Shown here: positions 63,091 to 64,000 of the stretch, piece after piece
How the letters are laid out: each line of letters opens with the position of its first letter
Numbering within the stretch: position 1 is the first letter of the stretch
DNA from: Sphingorhabdus sp.
GTDB taxonomy: Bacteria > Pseudomonadota > Alphaproteobacteria > Sphingomonadales > Sphingomonadaceae
DNA: 64,000 nt
Assembly (NCBI GenBank): GCA_028279555.1
Contig: JANQNO010000005.1
Location: forward strand, 744,001 to 808,000
Direction of reading: 5' to 3'
Position numbers and translations under genes: made by a program
Notes under the pieces: model-generated
Database searches by the model: none
Told to the model about the DNA's origin: nothing
What the model saw: the letters and a program-made list of their open reading frames with translations, nothing else

Positions 63091-63513
63091 TTAGCGCAGC
63101 ACACCACGCATGCGAAGGGCGTACCAGAGCATGAACAGTGTAATGATCCAGATCGCTGCTGTCAGGCCGATACTGTCGAGTTCCGGCGGAATGTCCGTCA
63201 TGAAGCGCTGATAGAATGTGGTTCCGACCAAACCGATCACCGATATCGCAATCGATGTCACCGCCCACCGGCTGCGCAAGAGCAGCAGGACAGAACCGAA
63301 AAATGCGCCCCAGACGCCGAGCGCCCACAATGCGTTCGCCCAAACCGGGAAGCTTTCAAACCATGCGATCTGCTCCGCTGTCATCTCCAGCGATTCCAGC
63401 CGGTCGAGCCGGGTCATCATATAGCTGTAAATACCCACACTGTTCCACAGCAGGGTTAGAATTCCCACCGCCCACAAATGCCAGGGCGTCCTGGCCATAG
63501 TTGCATCATTCAT
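63091..63513 (-). CDS. Four-helix membrane protein, function unknown
   Basis: 140 residues with four hydrophobic segments (about 12-32, 57-79, 84-100 and 116-132) and a short N-terminus MNDATMARTPWHLWAVG. No catalytic motif is visible. The ATG follows GGGAGGGAAA. It resembles small inner membrane proteins of sphingomonads without assigned role. It diverges from rarA across about 107 bases. Confidence 0.75.
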   Translation of the reverse strand: MNDATMARTPWHLWAVGILTLLWNSVGIYSYMMTRLDRLESLEMTAEQIAWFESFPVWANALWALGVWGAFFGSVLLLLRSRWAVTSIAISVIGLVGTTFYQRFMTDIPPELDSIGLTAAIWIITLFMLWYALRMRGVLR

Positions 63514-63620
63514 TGATTTTCCCTCCCAGTTATCGGCATTCTAGAAAAACCTAAGGTCATTTCCAATGGCATTCGACAAAATACTGACATTGGATAATAA
63601 ACTGCTGTAACCTTCACGCT

Positions 63621-64000
63621 ATGAACGACCTATTTGCCGATGATTCCCCGCAGCAAAAGCCGAAGGAAAGTTCCGGCGACGCGCCGCTTGCCGACAGGCT
63701 GCGTCCCAAATCGCTCGATGAGGTCGTCGGACAGGAGTATCTGACCGGGCCTGATGGCGCGATCGGGCGCATGGTCGCGGCGGAAAAGCTGTCATCGATC
63801 ATTCTCTGGGGACCGCCCGGCACGGGAAAGACGAGCATTGCGCGGCTGCTCGCCGACGCGGTCGGCATGCATTATATGGCTGTCAGTGCGGTTTTTTCCG
63901 GGGTCGCGGATCTCAAAAAAGCCTTCGCCGAAGCCGAAAAGGTGCAGCGCATGGGCAAAAGCACTCTGCTCTTCGTGGATGAAATCCACCGCTTCAACAA
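63621..64000 (+). CDS. rarA: Replication-associated recombination protein A, 5' part (cut by window end)
   Basis: The gene starts at ATG 63621 and runs off the window; 126 codons are seen. RarA (MgsA) is an AAA+ ATPase related to clamp loaders that acts at stalled forks. Visible are PLADRLRPKSLDEVVGQEYL, Walker A GPPGTGKTS (64-72) and Walker B LLFVDEIHRFN, the last residue being the start of the RarA-specific HRFNK segment. Confidence 0.93.
   Translation, partial: MNDLFADDSPQQKPKESSGDAPLADRLRPKSLDEVVGQEYLTGPDGAIGRMVAAEKLSSIILWGPPGTGKTSIARLLADAVGMHYMAVSAVFSGVADLKKAFAEAEKVQRMGKSTLLFVDEIHRFN

Noticed and set aside
1..64000. CRISPR arrays, insertion sequences, prophage or integrase genes
   Set aside because: No regularly spaced repeats and no transposase, integrase or phage structural protein was seen in any frame.

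Overview
The window looks like chromosomal DNA of a sphingomonad (Alphaproteobacteria, order Sphingomonadales). This is inferred from gene content and order: a hisG-hisD-nusB-thiL-hppA string, a miaB-phoH-ybeY-corC string, a MucR regulator, short-form HisG, several long TonB-dependent receptors (TBDRs), a GxxExxY protein and many tightly packed ATGA/TGATG gene junctions. No rRNA operon, CRISPR array, replication origin, transposase or integrase was seen. One tRNA gene (tRNA-Tyr, GTA) is present.

Layout. 1-12 kb: the end of a TBDR-like barrel gene, a JmjC-like/GNAT pair, the H+-pyrophosphatase, thiamine, NusB and histidine genes, rsmD and the UvrD/PcrA helicase. Three kinds of intergenic palindromic repeat sit here, including two inverted 74-bp copies that bracket nusB. 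11.6-22.6 kb: a His-rich orphan in AT-rich DNA, a secreted CapA-like protein divergent from a secreted coiled-coil protein, an MFS transporter with cysK, a tiny Ca-binding-repeat protein, an AspH-like hydroxylase, and acyl-CoA dehydrogenase with a MerR regulator. 22.8-30.3 kb: a large TBDR followed by two exported M14 zinc carboxypeptidases, probably a peptide uptake and trimming locus.

30.36-44.46 kb is the most unusual part. It is visibly poorer in G+C than its flanks. At the right it is bounded by the 3' end of tRNA-Tyr, and at the left by a 44-bp direct copy of that end (41/44 identical). This is the geometry of an old tRNA-targeted genomic island, although no integrase remains. It carries a DUF1214/DUF1254 pair between diverged direct repeats, an anchored alpha/beta hydrolase, a membrane-bound PQQ dehydrogenase, a cytosolic SDR, a VOC-fold lipoprotein, a TBDR, a sterol-desaturase-type di-iron hydroxylase, an anchored paraoxonase-like lactonase with all key residues, and two TetR regulators. 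Most of the enzymes are predicted to be anchored in or exported across the inner membrane, so the island reads as an envelope-located catabolic pathway for an imported hydrophobic, perhaps lactone- or epoxide-forming, substrate. That reading is inference.

44.4-64 kb returns to housekeeping: tRNA-Tyr, rlmB, a charged lipoprotein, an AlkA-like glycosylase, SDRs, phhB, ccmAB, an NFU scaffold, a RutE-like nitroreductase, tsaB-rimI, mucR, fur, an acyltransferase, miaB-phoH-ybeY-corC, MOSC and CBS proteins, a GT4 glycosyltransferase, a GxxExxY gene bracketed by a 22-bp inverted repeat, and the start of rarA, cut by the window end.
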